Positions 25,746 through 34,836 of a stretch of 64,000 bases of DNA are shown piece by piece; position 1 is the first letter of the stretch, and every line of letters begins with the position of its first letter. The notes beneath the pieces were generated by a model. That model searched no databases, had not been told where the DNA came from, and worked only from the letters and a program-made list of their open reading frames with translations. The translations under genes were made by a program, and so were the position numbers. The stretch covers positions 310,001-374,000 of the forward strand of contig NZ_JBHRWV010000001.1 of the NCBI RefSeq assembly GCF_042648145.1, written 5' to 3'. Source of the stretch: Salinicoccus sesuvii (GTDB lineage: Bacteria; Bacillota; Bacilli; Staphylococcales; Salinicoccaceae).

Positions 25746-27343
25746 GGTGCATTCATGCAATACTTCACTACTGCCTCGAGTAGTTTAGGGGTGATTTCAT
25801 ATCCGCTCTGCTTGTGCAACCGCTCGGTTAACTTGTGTGGGTCTTTGCCGAATGGTCCGATGTTTACGTGTGGCACTTGCAGATTCTGCATAGACTCAAA
25901 AGGAATGGTGTAAGTTTCTCCCCAGACAGGCGTATTGATCTTATATGTTTGCCAGCTGGCATCGTGACTGTCGTAGGCTGTGTAGCTGGCATCGGAGATG
26001 CCGTTAAAATAGTGGATTTCTTTAGGTATGATGCCATAATTGGTATCGAGAAATTCCTGTACAACGCGGGAAACGCCTCTGACCAGTGGAGCTTCAGAGG
26101 TATTGACAGCAGGATAGTAGGGAGGGACGAACAACGTCACTGCAAGGGGGACAAGTTCTTTGCAGTAGGTAATCATGCGGTTTGCAATATGCATGGATTT
26201 TTCCCTGTCATCCAAATCATCACGGGCGATGTATTGAGTGACGATCTCGTCAATCTTCATCTGACCATGCTTTCGTAGCATATAGTCATATAGTGCCTGA
26301 TAGGACAGGGTACGTATCTGGCCGACAGGATGTACTCCCTCTCTCTGGCATATTGTCTCATAGCTGTTCTGGCACTGGGTCATCGTCTCTTCGACCAGCT
26401 GATTGAACTTGGTGAAAACCTCTTCTGCATTCTGTTCCATCGCAAAGACGTTGTAGAATGCCGCAACATGATTGGACGTCTGAGTCGAGTAGTCCGTTTT
26501 CATATCATAATATTTCAATGTTACAGGCAGAGGTGTCCGTTCCCCGTAGACTGTTTCAGAAAAGACGTTGCTGAACTCCATCTGCTGGTTAAGAAATGAT
26601 GCCATGAAGTGCGCATTGAGGCCGCTGAGTGGTTCTCCGACGTGGGTCTCGACGCCATGAAAGAGTACAGAAGGCATGATCTTTCCGATCGTCCCGGAAT
26701 AGAAATAGTAGTTCGGGTCGCCAGGGTATTGGGTAAAGCTCGGCTCACTGTTTATGAAAAGGGCATAGTCGAGCGTATGCCGATCGGCTAGGTCTTTGAG
26801 ATGAGTAACCGCTGTACGCATTCCGGCAGAGTCCACTTCTTCGTCCGGAACAGTGAGGAGGACCAGATTGATCGGCCAGTTATTCGCAATGGCCTTCTCG
26901 AGCAGATGCATGTGGAGCGCAATGCCCATCTTCATATCCATGGTACCTCTGCCGAAAAGATATTCGTCAGAGAGAATATCCGCTCTGACGGATTCGGGAA
27001 AATCGTCCGCAATTTCTTTGAAACGACGGCCGAGTTCGTAGGGTGAAAATGCAAGACGGCTGCTTGAACCAAATTCCTTCGTATGCACTGTGTCGAAATG
27101 ACTCATCAGAATAATCGTTTTGCTGGCTGTCTCGTGCCTGTAAAGTGCAGACAAACTATTTCTTTTCCTTCCTGCATCATGATGCTTAAGGTATTCCGGT
27201 CGCTGCTGGAAGTATTCCAGTTTCGCCAGTTCGTCCTTTAGTTTGAAAGGAAACAGAATCTCCCCCTCCGTGGCCGTCCGACTTTCCCAAGAAACAAGCC
27301 GGCAGACCAGTTCTTCAAGCTGCTTTTGCGATTCCCAAAACAT
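25742..27343 (-). CDS. rocB: RocB-like M20 family peptidase
   Basis: Metallopeptidase-family protein of 533 aa, the length of Bacillus RocB, which is linked to arginine use although its reaction is not defined. Seen: M20 motifs SHFDTV, FGRGTMDMK, PDEEVDSAGM, and a long C-terminal half with GISDASYTAYD. Metal-binding residues appear intact. The start ATG at 27343 follows GGGAGG by 8 bases. It lies 22 bases downstream of the PatA-like aminotransferase, in one operon, suggesting an amino-acid or peptide catabolic unit. Confidence 0.82.
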   Translation of the reverse strand: MFWESQKQLEELVCRLVSWESRTATEGEILFPFKLKDELAKLEYFQQRPEYLKHHDAGRKRNSLSALYRHETASKTIILMSHFDTVHTKEFGSSSRLAFSPYELGRRFKEIADDFPESVRADILSDEYLFGRGTMDMKMGIALHMHLLEKAIANNWPINLVLLTVPDEEVDSAGMRTAVTHLKDLADRHTLDYALFINSEPSFTQYPGDPNYYFYSGTIGKIMPSVLFHGVETHVGEPLSGLNAHFMASFLNQQMEFSNVFSETVYGERTPLPVTLKYYDMKTDYSTQTSNHVAAFYNVFAMEQNAEEVFTKFNQLVEETMTQCQNSYETICQREGVHPVGQIRTLSYQALYDYMLRKHGQMKIDEIVTQYIARDDLDDREKSMHIANRMITYCKELVPLAVTLFVPPYYPAVNTSEAPLVRGVSRVVQEFLDTNYGIIPKEIHYFNGISDASYTAYDSHDASWQTYKINTPVWGETYTIPFESMQNLQVPHVNIGPFGKDPHKLTERLHKQSGYEITPKLLEAVVKYCMNAP

Positions 27344-27365
27344 TATGCGTCCTCCCTATGCAATC

Positions 27366-28535
27366 TTACTCTTTATTTTGATTCTGATATTTTCTGACAA
27401 AACGTTCCATCCGGTGCATACCTGCTTCAAGATGGGCCATGGCACTGGCGTACGAAATCCTGATATGGTTTCTGCCTTCTTTAGAGAAAGTGGAGCCCGG
27501 GACGACTGCGACGTGCTCTTCTTCAAGTAGTCGTTCTGCAAAAGTGACGTCGTCAAAGCCGGTCGCTGTTATATTTGGGAAGATATAGAACGCGCCTGTT
27601 GGAATTTCACAGTCGAGTCCCATTCCAGTCAGTTTCTCATGAAGGAAATCTCTGCGTTCTATATACTTTTCATTCATCTCCAGAGGGAAATTCCGTGTGT
27701 TTTTAAGTGCCTCGATGGCTGCATACTGGCTTGGTAATGAGGCGCAGATGGAATTGTTCAAGTGTATCCTGAGTACATATTTCATGGTATCAGCCGGTCC
27801 CAATACAAAGCCGAGACGCCACCCCGTCATAGCATGGGATTTTGAGAGTCCATGGATGATGATTAGTTTATCTCGAAGTGAAGCGAACGATCCGAAAGAA
27901 GTATGTTTTCCGGCAAAGGTGTTCTCGCTGTATATTTCATCCGATATAACAAACACGTCAAGTGACTTCAATGTGTCTGCCAATACAGCCATTTCGTCAT
28001 ACGATAGTGAGACCCCTGTCGGGTTCGAAGGATGGTTGAATATGATTGCTTTCGTCTTATTTGTAACAGTACGTTTGATTGCTTCTGCTTCAGGTTTGAA
28101 GCTTGATGTGGATATGTCCATATGAACAGGGGTCCCACCGTTCAACCGGACAAGTGAATCGTATCCAGAATACGTTGGAGCAGGTAGGATGACTTCGTCA
28201 CCTGGTTCGATAATCGTTCGTAAAACCGAATCGAGTCCTTCGCTTGCGCCATTTGTGACGATGATTTCTGTCTCCGGTGCATACGAGAAATTGTAAGTAT
28301 CCTGGAAGAAATCAGCGACACTCTCTCTCAGTTCAAGGAGACCGGCGTTGTGGGAATAGCCCGTTCTACTCTCACGGATGGCAGTGATTGCTGCTTCTTT
28401 TACATTCGCAGGAGTCGGGAAGTCAGGCTGTCCAATGGTCAGGTTGATGCCGTCCTGATATTCTGCGACCTTGTTTGAGAAAACGCGTATTCCAGGAACT
28501 TGGATGGTCTTTGCGATTGGGTTGATATCGAGCAT
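27366..28535 (-). CDS. patA: class I PLP aminotransferase (PatA-like)
   Basis: Pyridoxal-phosphate aminotransferase of 389 aa, fold type I. Seen: substrate segment NLTIGQPDFPTP, NHPSNPTG, SDEIYSENTF, PLP lysine Lys232 in HGLSKSHAMTGWR, and RISYA near the C-terminus. It is closest in pattern to PatA (N-acetyl-LL-diaminopimelate aminotransferase) or general aromatic/aspartate aminotransferases. The exact amino acid is uncertain. The frame opens at 28631, but AAGGAGG stands 7 bases before ATG 28535. It leads the operon with rocB and is divergent from the hydratase gene, sharing a region with paired palindromes. Confidence 0.8.
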   Translation of the reverse strand: MLDINPIAKTIQVPGIRVFSNKVAEYQDGINLTIGQPDFPTPANVKEAAITAIRESRTGYSHNAGLLELRESVADFFQDTYNFSYAPETEIIVTNGASEGLDSVLRTIIEPGDEVILPAPTYSGYDSLVRLNGGTPVHMDISTSSFKPEAEAIKRTVTNKTKAIIFNHPSNPTGVSLSYDEMAVLADTLKSLDVFVISDEIYSENTFAGKHTSFGSFASLRDKLIIIHGLSKSHAMTGWRLGFVLGPADTMKYVLRIHLNNSICASLPSQYAAIEALKNTRNFPLEMNEKYIERRDFLHEKLTGMGLDCEIPTGAFYIFPNITATGFDDVTFAERLLEEEHVAVVPGSTFSKEGRNHIRISYASAMAHLEAGMHRMERFVRKYQNQNKE

Positions 28536-28559
28536 GTTGTGCCTCCTTGTGGCAATGTT

Positions 28560-28580
28560 AGTATAGAATTCATTATGAAT
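28560..28580 (-). promoter_or_regulatory. operator-like palindrome 1 beside the patA -10
   Basis: ATTCAT-T-ATGAAT (28568-28580) is symmetrical apart from its centre base and lies immediately upstream of a minus-strand -10 TATACT (28565-28560). A near copy lies at 28626-28638. No good -35 is seen for patA. Confidence 0.55.
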
Positions 28581-28625
28581 AGATAGGGATATGATATCAA
28601 TATTGGATTGCTGCCACAATCTTTT

Positions 28626-28638
28626 ATTCATAATGATG
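28626..28638. promoter_or_regulatory. operator-like palindrome 2 in the divergent region
   Basis: ATTCATAATGATG is a near copy of the palindrome at 28568-28580, in inverted relation (12-bp exact inverted match 28570-28581 with 28625-28636), centre to centre 58 bases apart. It lies upstream of a likely TATATT -10 (28674-28679) for the hydratase gene. Confidence 0.5.
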
Positions 28639-28703
28639 CGAAAATGGTGATAAATATTTATTTTCAGATATGTTATATTGTTATAAAGTAAAGGAGGATG
28701 ACC

Positions 28704-29450
28704 ATGTCAGTTGCAGAACAGTTGTATACCGCCTACTCAACAAACGAACCACTTGCACTCGGTGCATTAGATATTGCTTCTGCCAAGGAGGCATATAGTA
28801 TTCAGAATGCAGTAATTGACTTGAAGAAAGAGAACAGTGAGGTGCTGATGGGGTATAAAATCAGTCTGACGAGTCTAGAGACACAGAACTTATTTAATAG
28901 TGAGTCACCACTCTATGGCAGGATGACAGACCGTACAGTGAAAAAGGAGATTCATCTGACGGACTACAACCAACCGCTCCTCGAAATGGAGCTTATCTTT
29001 TTGATAGATGAAGATATCAATGCAGAAGATACGGAAGTTGAGATCATGAAAAAGTGCCGAGTAGCGCCTGGGGCAGAAGTACCCGATGCCCGCTATAAGG
29101 ACTGGTTTCCGAATACGACATTGAACGAAATCATCGCAGATGGTGCAGTAAATGGGGCAGTCATATATGGTAGTGCCGCGCATCATGATTACGATGGGAT
29201 CAACGGAATCAAAGGCACGCTTTTGCATAATGGCAACGTCGTAAAAGAGGGACATTCAACAGAAGTACTGGGACATCCTGCAAAAGCGGTGAAGTGGCTG
29301 GCTGGAGCACTTGCAGAAGAAGGGAAGGTGCTGAAATCCGGCCTGTTCGTTTCCTCGGGTACTTTCAATTTGCCGGTTGTACTTGAACTTGGAACCTATG
29401 AAATCGTCTATGAGAATGTGGGAACAGTTGTGTTTGAAGTCAAAGTATAG
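28704..29450 (+). CDS. 2-keto-4-pentenoate hydratase / FAH-family enzyme
   Basis: Enzyme of 248 aa of the fumarylacetoacetate hydrolase superfamily, closest in pattern to 2-hydroxypent-2,4-dienoate hydratases (MhpD/XylJ). Seen: MGYKISLTS early, LLEMELIFLIDEDI with acidic metal ligands, GAEVPDARYKDW, and SSGTFNLPVVLE near the end. Such enzymes add water to 2-oxo-alkenoates or decarboxylate 2-oxo acids in aromatic or amino-acid breakdown. No partner pathway genes are adjacent. ATG 28698 directly abuts AAGGAGG, so ATG 28704 is preferred. It ends at a strong shared terminator facing ilvE. Confidence 0.8.
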   Translation: MSVAEQLYTAYSTNEPLALGALDIASAKEAYSIQNAVIDLKKENSEVLMGYKISLTSLETQNLFNSESPLYGRMTDRTVKKEIHLTDYNQPLLEMELIFLIDEDINAEDTEVEIMKKCRVAPGAEVPDARYKDWFPNTTLNEIIADGAVNGAVIYGSAAHHDYDGINGIKGTLLHNGNVVKEGHSTEVLGHPAKAVKWLAGALAEEGKVLKSGLFVSSGTFNLPVVLELGTYEIVYENVGTVVFEVKV

Positions 29451-29452
29451 GA

Positions 29453-29497
29453 AAAGCCCTTCGGAGGACACTTCTAAAGTGCACTCCGAAGGGCTTT
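29453..29497. terminator. bidirectional intrinsic terminator
   Basis: A 14-bp perfect stem (29453-29466 with 29484-29497) and an inner CACTT/AAGTG hairpin, between the convergent hydratase gene and ilvE, with T or A runs on each side. Confidence 0.9.
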
Positions 29498-29509
29498 CTT
29501 AATCACGTA

Positions 29510-30574
29510 TTAAAGTTTTACAACCCAGCCAAATGGATCTTCCTGACGCCCATACTGGATGTCGGTGAAATGATTGTAGAGATCCTCCGACACTGGACCG
29601 ATCTGGTTGTCATTGACGATGTGATCGACGCCATGAATGTTCAGTCGGCCGACCGGAGAGATGACTGCAGCTGTACCGGCACCAAAGACTTCCGTAATTC
29701 TGCCATTATGCAGATCGTTGGCAAGATCGTCGATATGGATCGACTCCTCTTTCACGGTGTAGCCTTTATACTCGGCAAGTTCAATGAGCGATTTGCGTGT
29801 AATACCAGGTAGGATGGAGCCGTTCAGTTTCGGCGTGACAAGTTCGCCATCCCGGACGAAAAAGATGTTCATACTTCCGACTTCTTCGACATATTTCTGT
29901 TCAACACCATCGAGCCATAGTACCTGTTCATAACCGAGCTCGTTTGCCTTCTTTTGGGCAAGCAAGCTTGCAGCGTAGTTGCCGCTTGCTTTCGCAAATC
30001 CGACACCCCCGCGCACAGAACGAACAAAGTCATCTTCCACATAAAGGCTCGATGGATTCAGTTGCGCACCGTAGTAGCTCGCGACAGGTGAAAGGATGAT
30101 GTTGAACTGGTAGGACTCAGAAGGCCGTACACCGAGGAACGGTTCATCTGCAAAGACGAAAGGTCTGATATAGAGCGACTGGCCATCGCCATTCGGCACC
30201 CAATCTCGTTCGACCCTAAGGAGTTCTAGGAGAGCATTGAGCGCGTTCTCCTCGTCTATTTCGGGCATGGAGAGGCGGGAAAGTGACTGATTCATCCGCT
30301 TGAAGTTTTGATCAGGTCTGAAAACCAATACATCGTCACCATTTTTATAAGCTTTAAGCCCTTCAAACACGGATTGACCATAATGGATTGCTTGACAGCT
30401 TGGTGAAATTTGCAGGTTCTGATAAGGGATGATGGAAGACTCCGACCAGCCGTATTCCGATGTATACCTGCTGGTGAACATATAGTCTGTAAATACTGTA
30501 CCGAACTTGATTGTCGAAACGTCCGGCTTATTCTTCAATTGATTTGCCCGTTCTATCTGTAGTGTTTGTGCCAT
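29510..30574 (-). CDS. ilvE: branched-chain amino acid aminotransferase
   Basis: Fold type IV PLP aminotransferase of 354 aa that interconverts leucine, isoleucine and valine with their 2-oxo acids using glutamate. Seen: IHYGQSVFEGLKAYK, LYIRPFVFADEPFLGV, PLP lysine Lys195 in GFAKASGNYAAS, and FGAGTAAVISPV for phosphate binding. The length and motifs match the BCAT2/IlvE group of Bacillota. The start follows TAAGGAGG. It lies 12 bases downstream of cstA and is probably cotranscribed, which places it under the CodY-like site upstream of cstA. Confidence 0.93.
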   Translation of the reverse strand: MAQTLQIERANQLKNKPDVSTIKFGTVFTDYMFTSRYTSEYGWSESSIIPYQNLQISPSCQAIHYGQSVFEGLKAYKNGDDVLVFRPDQNFKRMNQSLSRLSMPEIDEENALNALLELLRVERDWVPNGDGQSLYIRPFVFADEPFLGVRPSESYQFNIILSPVASYYGAQLNPSSLYVEDDFVRSVRGGVGFAKASGNYAASLLAQKKANELGYEQVLWLDGVEQKYVEEVGSMNIFFVRDGELVTPKLNGSILPGITRKSLIELAEYKGYTVKEESIHIDDLANDLHNGRITEVFGAGTAAVISPVGRLNIHGVDHIVNDNQIGPVSEDLYNHFTDIQYGRQEDPFGWVVKL

Positions 30575-30586
30575 ATAAATTCCTCC

Positions 30587-32032
30587 TTAATTGTTAGCCG
30601 ATGTGCGTAAGTTTTGCGATGTTCTGCCTCTATATTTGTAGACTGCTCTAATGTAAAGTCCGGCTGTAGCGAGCACTGGAATCATTCCAAGTGCCAGTGA
30701 AATTTCATATTTCATATTCAGCGTTTCAGGTGCGTAGAAGAAATAGGTGCCGACAACGCCCGTCATGAACAAGGCTGGAATGCCTGCAATAAAGTGTAAC
30801 TTACCTTCTTTGATAAGGTAGGCCGTGGCCACCCAGAGCATTGTCGCCGAGACGGTCTGGTTAGTAAAGCCGAGGTACCTCCAGAGGAAGGAATAGTCGA
30901 TTGTGGCGAGCAGAAAGGCTGGTACTGCCACACATACAGTCATGATAAGCATCTTTTTCCTGTTGGCAACTTTGACGAACTTCCCAACTGCTTCGGTCAG
31001 GATCATCCGGGAGGAACGGAGGGCCGTATCTCCTGTTGTTATTGGGAGAACGACAGCGCCCATGAATGCTAGAAATGCACCGGCAGCACCGAGATATTCG
31101 ATGGAGATCGTGTCGATGACACCTGCAGGACCTCCATTGGCCAATGCGGCACCTAGACCGTTCGTTCCGCCGAAAAACGTCATGCCGGCAGTAGCCCAGA
31201 TCAGTGCGATGACGCCTTCTGCGATCATGGCCCCGAAGAAAACGCGCCGGGCATCAGATTCCTTGCGGATGGTGCGGGCGATGATCGGACTCTGTGTCGA
31301 GTGGAAACCTGAAATGGCACCACACGAGATGGTAACCATCAAGAGCGGCCATACGGGCAACCCCTCAGGATGTGCAGTAGAAAGTGTTAGATTCGGTACT
31401 GTTGCGCCTGAAAAGAGGAGACCGATGAACACCGACACTGCCATGATGATCAGGATGGCACCGAATATCGGATATATTCTGCCAATGATCTTATTAATCG
31501 GCAGCACTGTTGCGATGAGGAAATATGCAAAAATGACGACCAATGCAACGAAGAACGGAATGGCACCACCTGTTTTCATTGATATGAGCTCTGCAGGTCC
31601 TGCAGTGAAAGCGGCGGCAACAAGAATCATAAGTGCCAGTGAAACGACATAGATGAAGAGTTTCACACTCTTTCCGAGATATTTCTCTACCAGTGCGGGG
31701 AACTGTGCGCCATTGTTGCGGATACTGAGCATTCCCGAGAAGTAATCGTGTACCGCACCAGCGAAAATACAACCGACAACGATCCAGATGAGTGCGACAG
31801 GTCCATACAGTGCACCGGCAACTGCGCCGAATACGGGGCCAAGCCCTGCGATATTGAGAAGTTGTACTAGCCAACCTTTTATCGGGTGCATTGGGATGTA
31901 GTCGACACCGTCACCGCTTTTATATGCGGGTGTCTCATTTTTGTCGTCGATGACAAAAATTTTCTCAATCATCTTTCCATATACCACATAGCCGAGAATG
32001 AGTAGTAAAATGGAAAAAGTGAGTGTCAACAT
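30587..32032 (-). CDS. cstA: CstA-family peptide/pyruvate transporter
   Basis: Polytopic membrane protein of 481 aa of the carbon-starvation CstA family, linked to peptide or pyruvate uptake in other bacteria. Seen: TPAYKSGDGVDYIPMHP, GPVFGAVAGALYGPVALIW, GFHSTQSPIIART and about 12-14 hydrophobic segments. It is shorter than E. coli CstA and fits the Bacillota form. The frame opens at 32128, but GGGAGG precedes ATG 32032 by 8-9 bases and that start matches the family. A CodY-like box lies 66-80 bases upstream. ilvE follows in the same operon. Confidence 0.88.
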   Translation of the reverse strand: MLTLTFSILLLILGYVVYGKMIEKIFVIDDKNETPAYKSGDGVDYIPMHPIKGWLVQLLNIAGLGPVFGAVAGALYGPVALIWIVVGCIFAGAVHDYFSGMLSIRNNGAQFPALVEKYLGKSVKLFIYVVSLALMILVAAAFTAGPAELISMKTGGAIPFFVALVVIFAYFLIATVLPINKIIGRIYPIFGAILIIMAVSVFIGLLFSGATVPNLTLSTAHPEGLPVWPLLMVTISCGAISGFHSTQSPIIARTIRKESDARRVFFGAMIAEGVIALIWATAGMTFFGGTNGLGAALANGGPAGVIDTISIEYLGAAGAFLAFMGAVVLPITTGDTALRSSRMILTEAVGKFVKVANRKKMLIMTVCVAVPAFLLATIDYSFLWRYLGFTNQTVSATMLWVATAYLIKEGKLHFIAGIPALFMTGVVGTYFFYAPETLNMKYEISLALGMIPVLATAGLYIRAVYKYRGRTSQNLRTSANN

Positions 32033-32097
32033 ATCTAATGCCTCCCTATATTTGAAAATTGTATACATCTTAACAAGATAAGAGACATAAAGCAACC

Positions 32098-32112
32098 TGT
32101 TTTCTGATAATT
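32098..32112 (-). promoter_or_regulatory. CodY-like box upstream of cstA-ilvE
   Basis: TGTTTTCTGATAATT matches the CodY consensus AATTTTCWGAAAATT at 12 of 15 positions. It fits the link of CodY with peptide transport and branched-chain amino acid genes. Confidence 0.5.
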
Positions 32113-32218
32113 TCGATTTCATTTTCATTACAAATTACCAATATACTGATAAGTTACTGTAAATATTCGATGTGTGCTATCATAAACGCACATAAAGAAT
32201 CCAAAAGAGGTCGATTCA

Positions 32219-32914
32219 ATGAGCATATCAAGAAGGAAAATATATGAAGAGATTGCAGACCTTATCATGAAGGACGTCAAGGAGGGTATATTGAATCCAG
32301 GAGACAAGCTGCCGTCGATAGCTAAGATGGCAGACCAATATCAAGTGTCTTCGGCTTCCATCAGAGAAGCGTTGAATACTCTCAGTGTGATGGATGTCAT
32401 AGAAGTCAAACACGGTCAGGGGTCTTATATAAAAGCACGCATGCCGCTCGGTTTTGAGCATGCATTTGAAATCATTACGAGAAAAGATATCGAGAACTTG
32501 CTGGAACTCCGAAGGATCATCGAAGTCGGCTGTGTTGAACTGGCATGCAGTCAGGCAGAAGAGGTCGATTTTGAAAAAATGCAGGATGCGCTCGATAAGA
32601 TGCGCACAGCTGTGATGAACAATGAACTTGGGGAGCAGGCAGATTATGAGTTTCATATGGCGATTGCAAAATCAACAGGTAATCAGATGCTCATCGATCT
32701 GCTCGGTAATGTCTCAGAGAAAATGATCGAGACAATGAAGGAAACGAGAAGGATATGGCTTTATGAAGAAAAGAAGTCCATTCAGAAGATATTTGACGAC
32801 CATCAGGCGATTCATGAGGCAATAATGCATCGTGATGTAGCAGAGGCGAGATCTGCGATGCTTGGCCATCTTGAGGAAGTGGCATCGGTTCTACTGACAC
32901 GGCACGGCGGATGA
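32219..32914 (+). CDS. GntR/FCD-family regulator, LutR/LldR-like
   Basis: Transcription regulator of 231 aa: N-terminal GntR winged helix (about 5-73; LPSIAKMADQYQVSSASIREAL and HGQGSYI) and C-terminal FCD ligand domain (about 88-225) with metal-binding histidines in DYEFHMAIA and HQAIHEAI. The FCD type matches lactate regulators LldR and LutR. It lies just upstream of a lactate permease whose leader has a palindrome like the LutR operator. I infer that it represses lctP until lactate is present. Confidence 0.85.
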   Translation: MSISRRKIYEEIADLIMKDVKEGILNPGDKLPSIAKMADQYQVSSASIREALNTLSVMDVIEVKHGQGSYIKARMPLGFEHAFEIITRKDIENLLELRRIIEVGCVELACSQAEEVDFEKMQDALDKMRTAVMNNELGEQADYEFHMAIAKSTGNQMLIDLLGNVSEKMIETMKETRRIWLYEEKKSIQKIFDDHQAIHEAIMHRDVAEARSAMLGHLEEVASVLLTRHGG

Positions 32915-32915
32915 A

Positions 32916-32941
32916 AGAGACCTGACGGGTCTCTTTTTTTT
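32916..32941 (+). terminator. intrinsic terminator after the GntR regulator
   Basis: AGAGACC (32916-32922) pairs with GGTCTCT (32928-32934), then eight T. It begins two bases after the stop codon, so the regulator and the permease have separate transcripts. Confidence 0.88.
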
Positions 32942-32949
32942 GAAATAGT

Positions 32950-33007
32950 TTGACAAAAGGAAATCGCTTTCATAGAATAGACAAAGAGATATAGTCATCA
33001 GATGACT
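32950..33007 (+). promoter_or_regulatory. lactate permease promoter with cre site and LutR-like operator
   Basis: TTGACA (32950-32955), 17-base spacer, TAGAAT (32973-32978). The spacer holds GGAAATCGCTTTCA (32959-32972), 13 of 14 to the cre consensus TGWAANCGNTNWCA, so CcpA repression by preferred sugars is expected. AGTCATC-A-GATGACT (32993-33007) lies just past the start site and contains TCATC-N1-GATGA, the half-site pattern I recall for LutR. Confidence 0.8.
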
Positions 33008-33046
33008 GACTGACTATAACCTACTATGGGATATAGGGGGGTATTC

Positions 33047-34789
33047 ATGCTAGTTCTACTGAGCATCTTGCCGATTTTGTCAATTTTCTTCTTTCTCGTC
33101 ATTTTAAGATGGTCTGCTCGGAAAGGAATGTTCTTCAGTTTCATCATCACAGTACTCATTGCTTACTTTGGCTGGCAGATGGGGGTTGTCAGTATTACAG
33201 CAGCATCACTGAAAGGTGTGATGACTGCGCTTGAGGTCGGTGTCATCGTATTCGGCGCGGTTCTTTTGCTGAATGTACTGAAAGAGAGTGGTGCGGTAGA
33301 TACGATCCGCGCATCATTTACCAGTATTTCGCCAGACAGAAGAGTTCAAGCAATCATTGTCGCATGGCTGTTCGGTACTTTTCTTGAGGGCGCTGCAGGA
33401 TGGGGCGCACCGGCGACAATTGTCGGACCCCTACTGATTGCCCTCGGCTTTCCTGCCCTAGCAGCAGTGATGATCGCATTGATGCTGCAGTCGACACCTG
33501 TTTCTTATGGTGCGGTCGGGACCCCAATTTTAGTCGGGGTCAATACGAGCCTTGAGAACCAGCCAGTCGTCGATAGCTACATAGGTGCCAATGGCCAGGC
33601 GATGTCTAGTTTCGTTTTTGATGTCGGTGCTCAAGTGTCTATCTTCCACGCCATCGTTGGGCTGTTTGTACCATTACTCATGTCGGCCATGTTGACGAAG
33701 TTCTTCGGGAAGAATAGAAGTTTCAGGGAAGGTTTCGCGATATGGCCGTTCGCGATATTCGCCGGACTTGCTTTTGTCATTCCATTTTCGCTGGTGGCCA
33801 ACTTCCTTGGTCCGGAATTCCCGTCACTCCTCGGCGGTCTCATCGGCATGGCAATCGTCATTCCACTGGCAAGGAAAGGATTCCTCATGCCTAAGAACAT
33901 CTTCGATTTCGAACCACGTGAGACGTGGCGGAAATCATGGTTCAGTGATATTGCTACCGAAGTGAAGCCGGCTAGAAACATTTCCATGATCAAAGCATGG
34001 ATGCCGTATGTGCTTGTCGCACTGCTGCTTGTTGTTACTCGGATTGAAGCTTTAGGAGTGCGTGCGCTGGTTTCAAGCTGGGTTGTCTCTTTTGAGAATA
34101 TACTGGGCACAGGCATCAACCATAGTTTGACACCATTTATGATTCCTGGGGTTGTATTCATTGTGGTCGCTCTCCTGACAGGTGTTTTGCACGGCCTCGA
34201 TGGTAGAGGCATGGCCAATGCCTTCAAGGTTTCAGGAAAAACCATTATCGCTGCGATGGCGGCACTGATCGTTTCGGTACCACTTGTGCAAGTATTCATC
34301 AATTCAGGTATCAATGCGGGCGGGTTTGATTCCATGCCGCTTGTCCTTGCACAGGGGGCAGCAAATGTATTTGGAGATAGCTGGCCGCTCATCTCGCCGG
34401 CTATTGGAGCACTCGGTGCCTTCGCGGCGGGCAGTAATACCGTCAGTAACATGATGTTTGGTCTTTTCCAGTTCGGAGTAGCAGATCAGATCGGTGCAAA
34501 TCCACTCTATATTGTCGCGCTCCAAGCGGTGGGCGGGGCTGCAGGTAATATGATTTGTGTGCATAATGTGGTTGCAGCAAGTGCAGCAGCAGGACTTATC
34601 GGCAAAGAGGGCACATTGATTTCAAGGCTTCTCATTCCAACTACCTTCTACCTGGTACTTGCAGGGGCTGTAGGATACGTATGGGTGAATGGTCTTGGTT
34701 TGAATATCGGACTCTTTCTCATCATCGTGATACTAGCAGTCATATTATCAATGATTCTACGTTCGGAGAAGCGGATGGAAACGAACTAA
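33047..34789 (+). CDS. lctP: L-lactate permease
   Basis: Lactate/proton symporter of 580 aa, LctP/LldP family, with about 14 membrane segments. Seen: WLFGTFLEGAAGWGAPATIV, TPVSYGAVGTPILVG, GALGAFAAGSNTVSNMMFGLFQ and QAVGGAAGNMICVHNVVAA, all family signatures. The frame starts at 33026, but GGGGGG stands 6-7 bases before ATG 33047. The promoter shows cre and LutR-like sites. The quinone-linked oxidoreductase gene follows after 47 bases, so uptake and oxidation of lactate are probably coexpressed. Confidence 0.93.
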   Translation: MLVLLSILPILSIFFFLVILRWSARKGMFFSFIITVLIAYFGWQMGVVSITAASLKGVMTALEVGVIVFGAVLLLNVLKESGAVDTIRASFTSISPDRRVQAIIVAWLFGTFLEGAAGWGAPATIVGPLLIALGFPALAAVMIALMLQSTPVSYGAVGTPILVGVNTSLENQPVVDSYIGANGQAMSSFVFDVGAQVSIFHAIVGLFVPLLMSAMLTKFFGKNRSFREGFAIWPFAIFAGLAFVIPFSLVANFLGPEFPSLLGGLIGMAIVIPLARKGFLMPKNIFDFEPRETWRKSWFSDIATEVKPARNISMIKAWMPYVLVALLLVVTRIEALGVRALVSSWVVSFENILGTGINHSLTPFMIPGVVFIVVALLTGVLHGLDGRGMANAFKVSGKTIIAAMAALIVSVPLVQVFINSGINAGGFDSMPLVLAQGAANVFGDSWPLISPAIGALGAFAAGSNTVSNMMFGLFQFGVADQIGANPLYIVALQAVGGAAGNMICVHNVVAASAAAGLIGKEGTLISRLLIPTTFYLVLAGAVGYVWVNGLGLNIGLFLIIVILAVILSMILRSEKRMETN

Positions 34790-34836
34790 GAAATATTATT
34801 GAAATAGATAATTTAAATTAGAAAGGTGACAGAAAA

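Noticed and set aside
30903..31652. 249-codon plus-strand frame opposite cstA
   Set aside because: Antisense shadow of a transmembrane gene; composition biased to Ala, Met and Thr, with no start signals.
33631..34452. 273-codon minus-strand frame opposite lctP
   Set aside because: Shadow of a conserved permease gene with no ribosome site.
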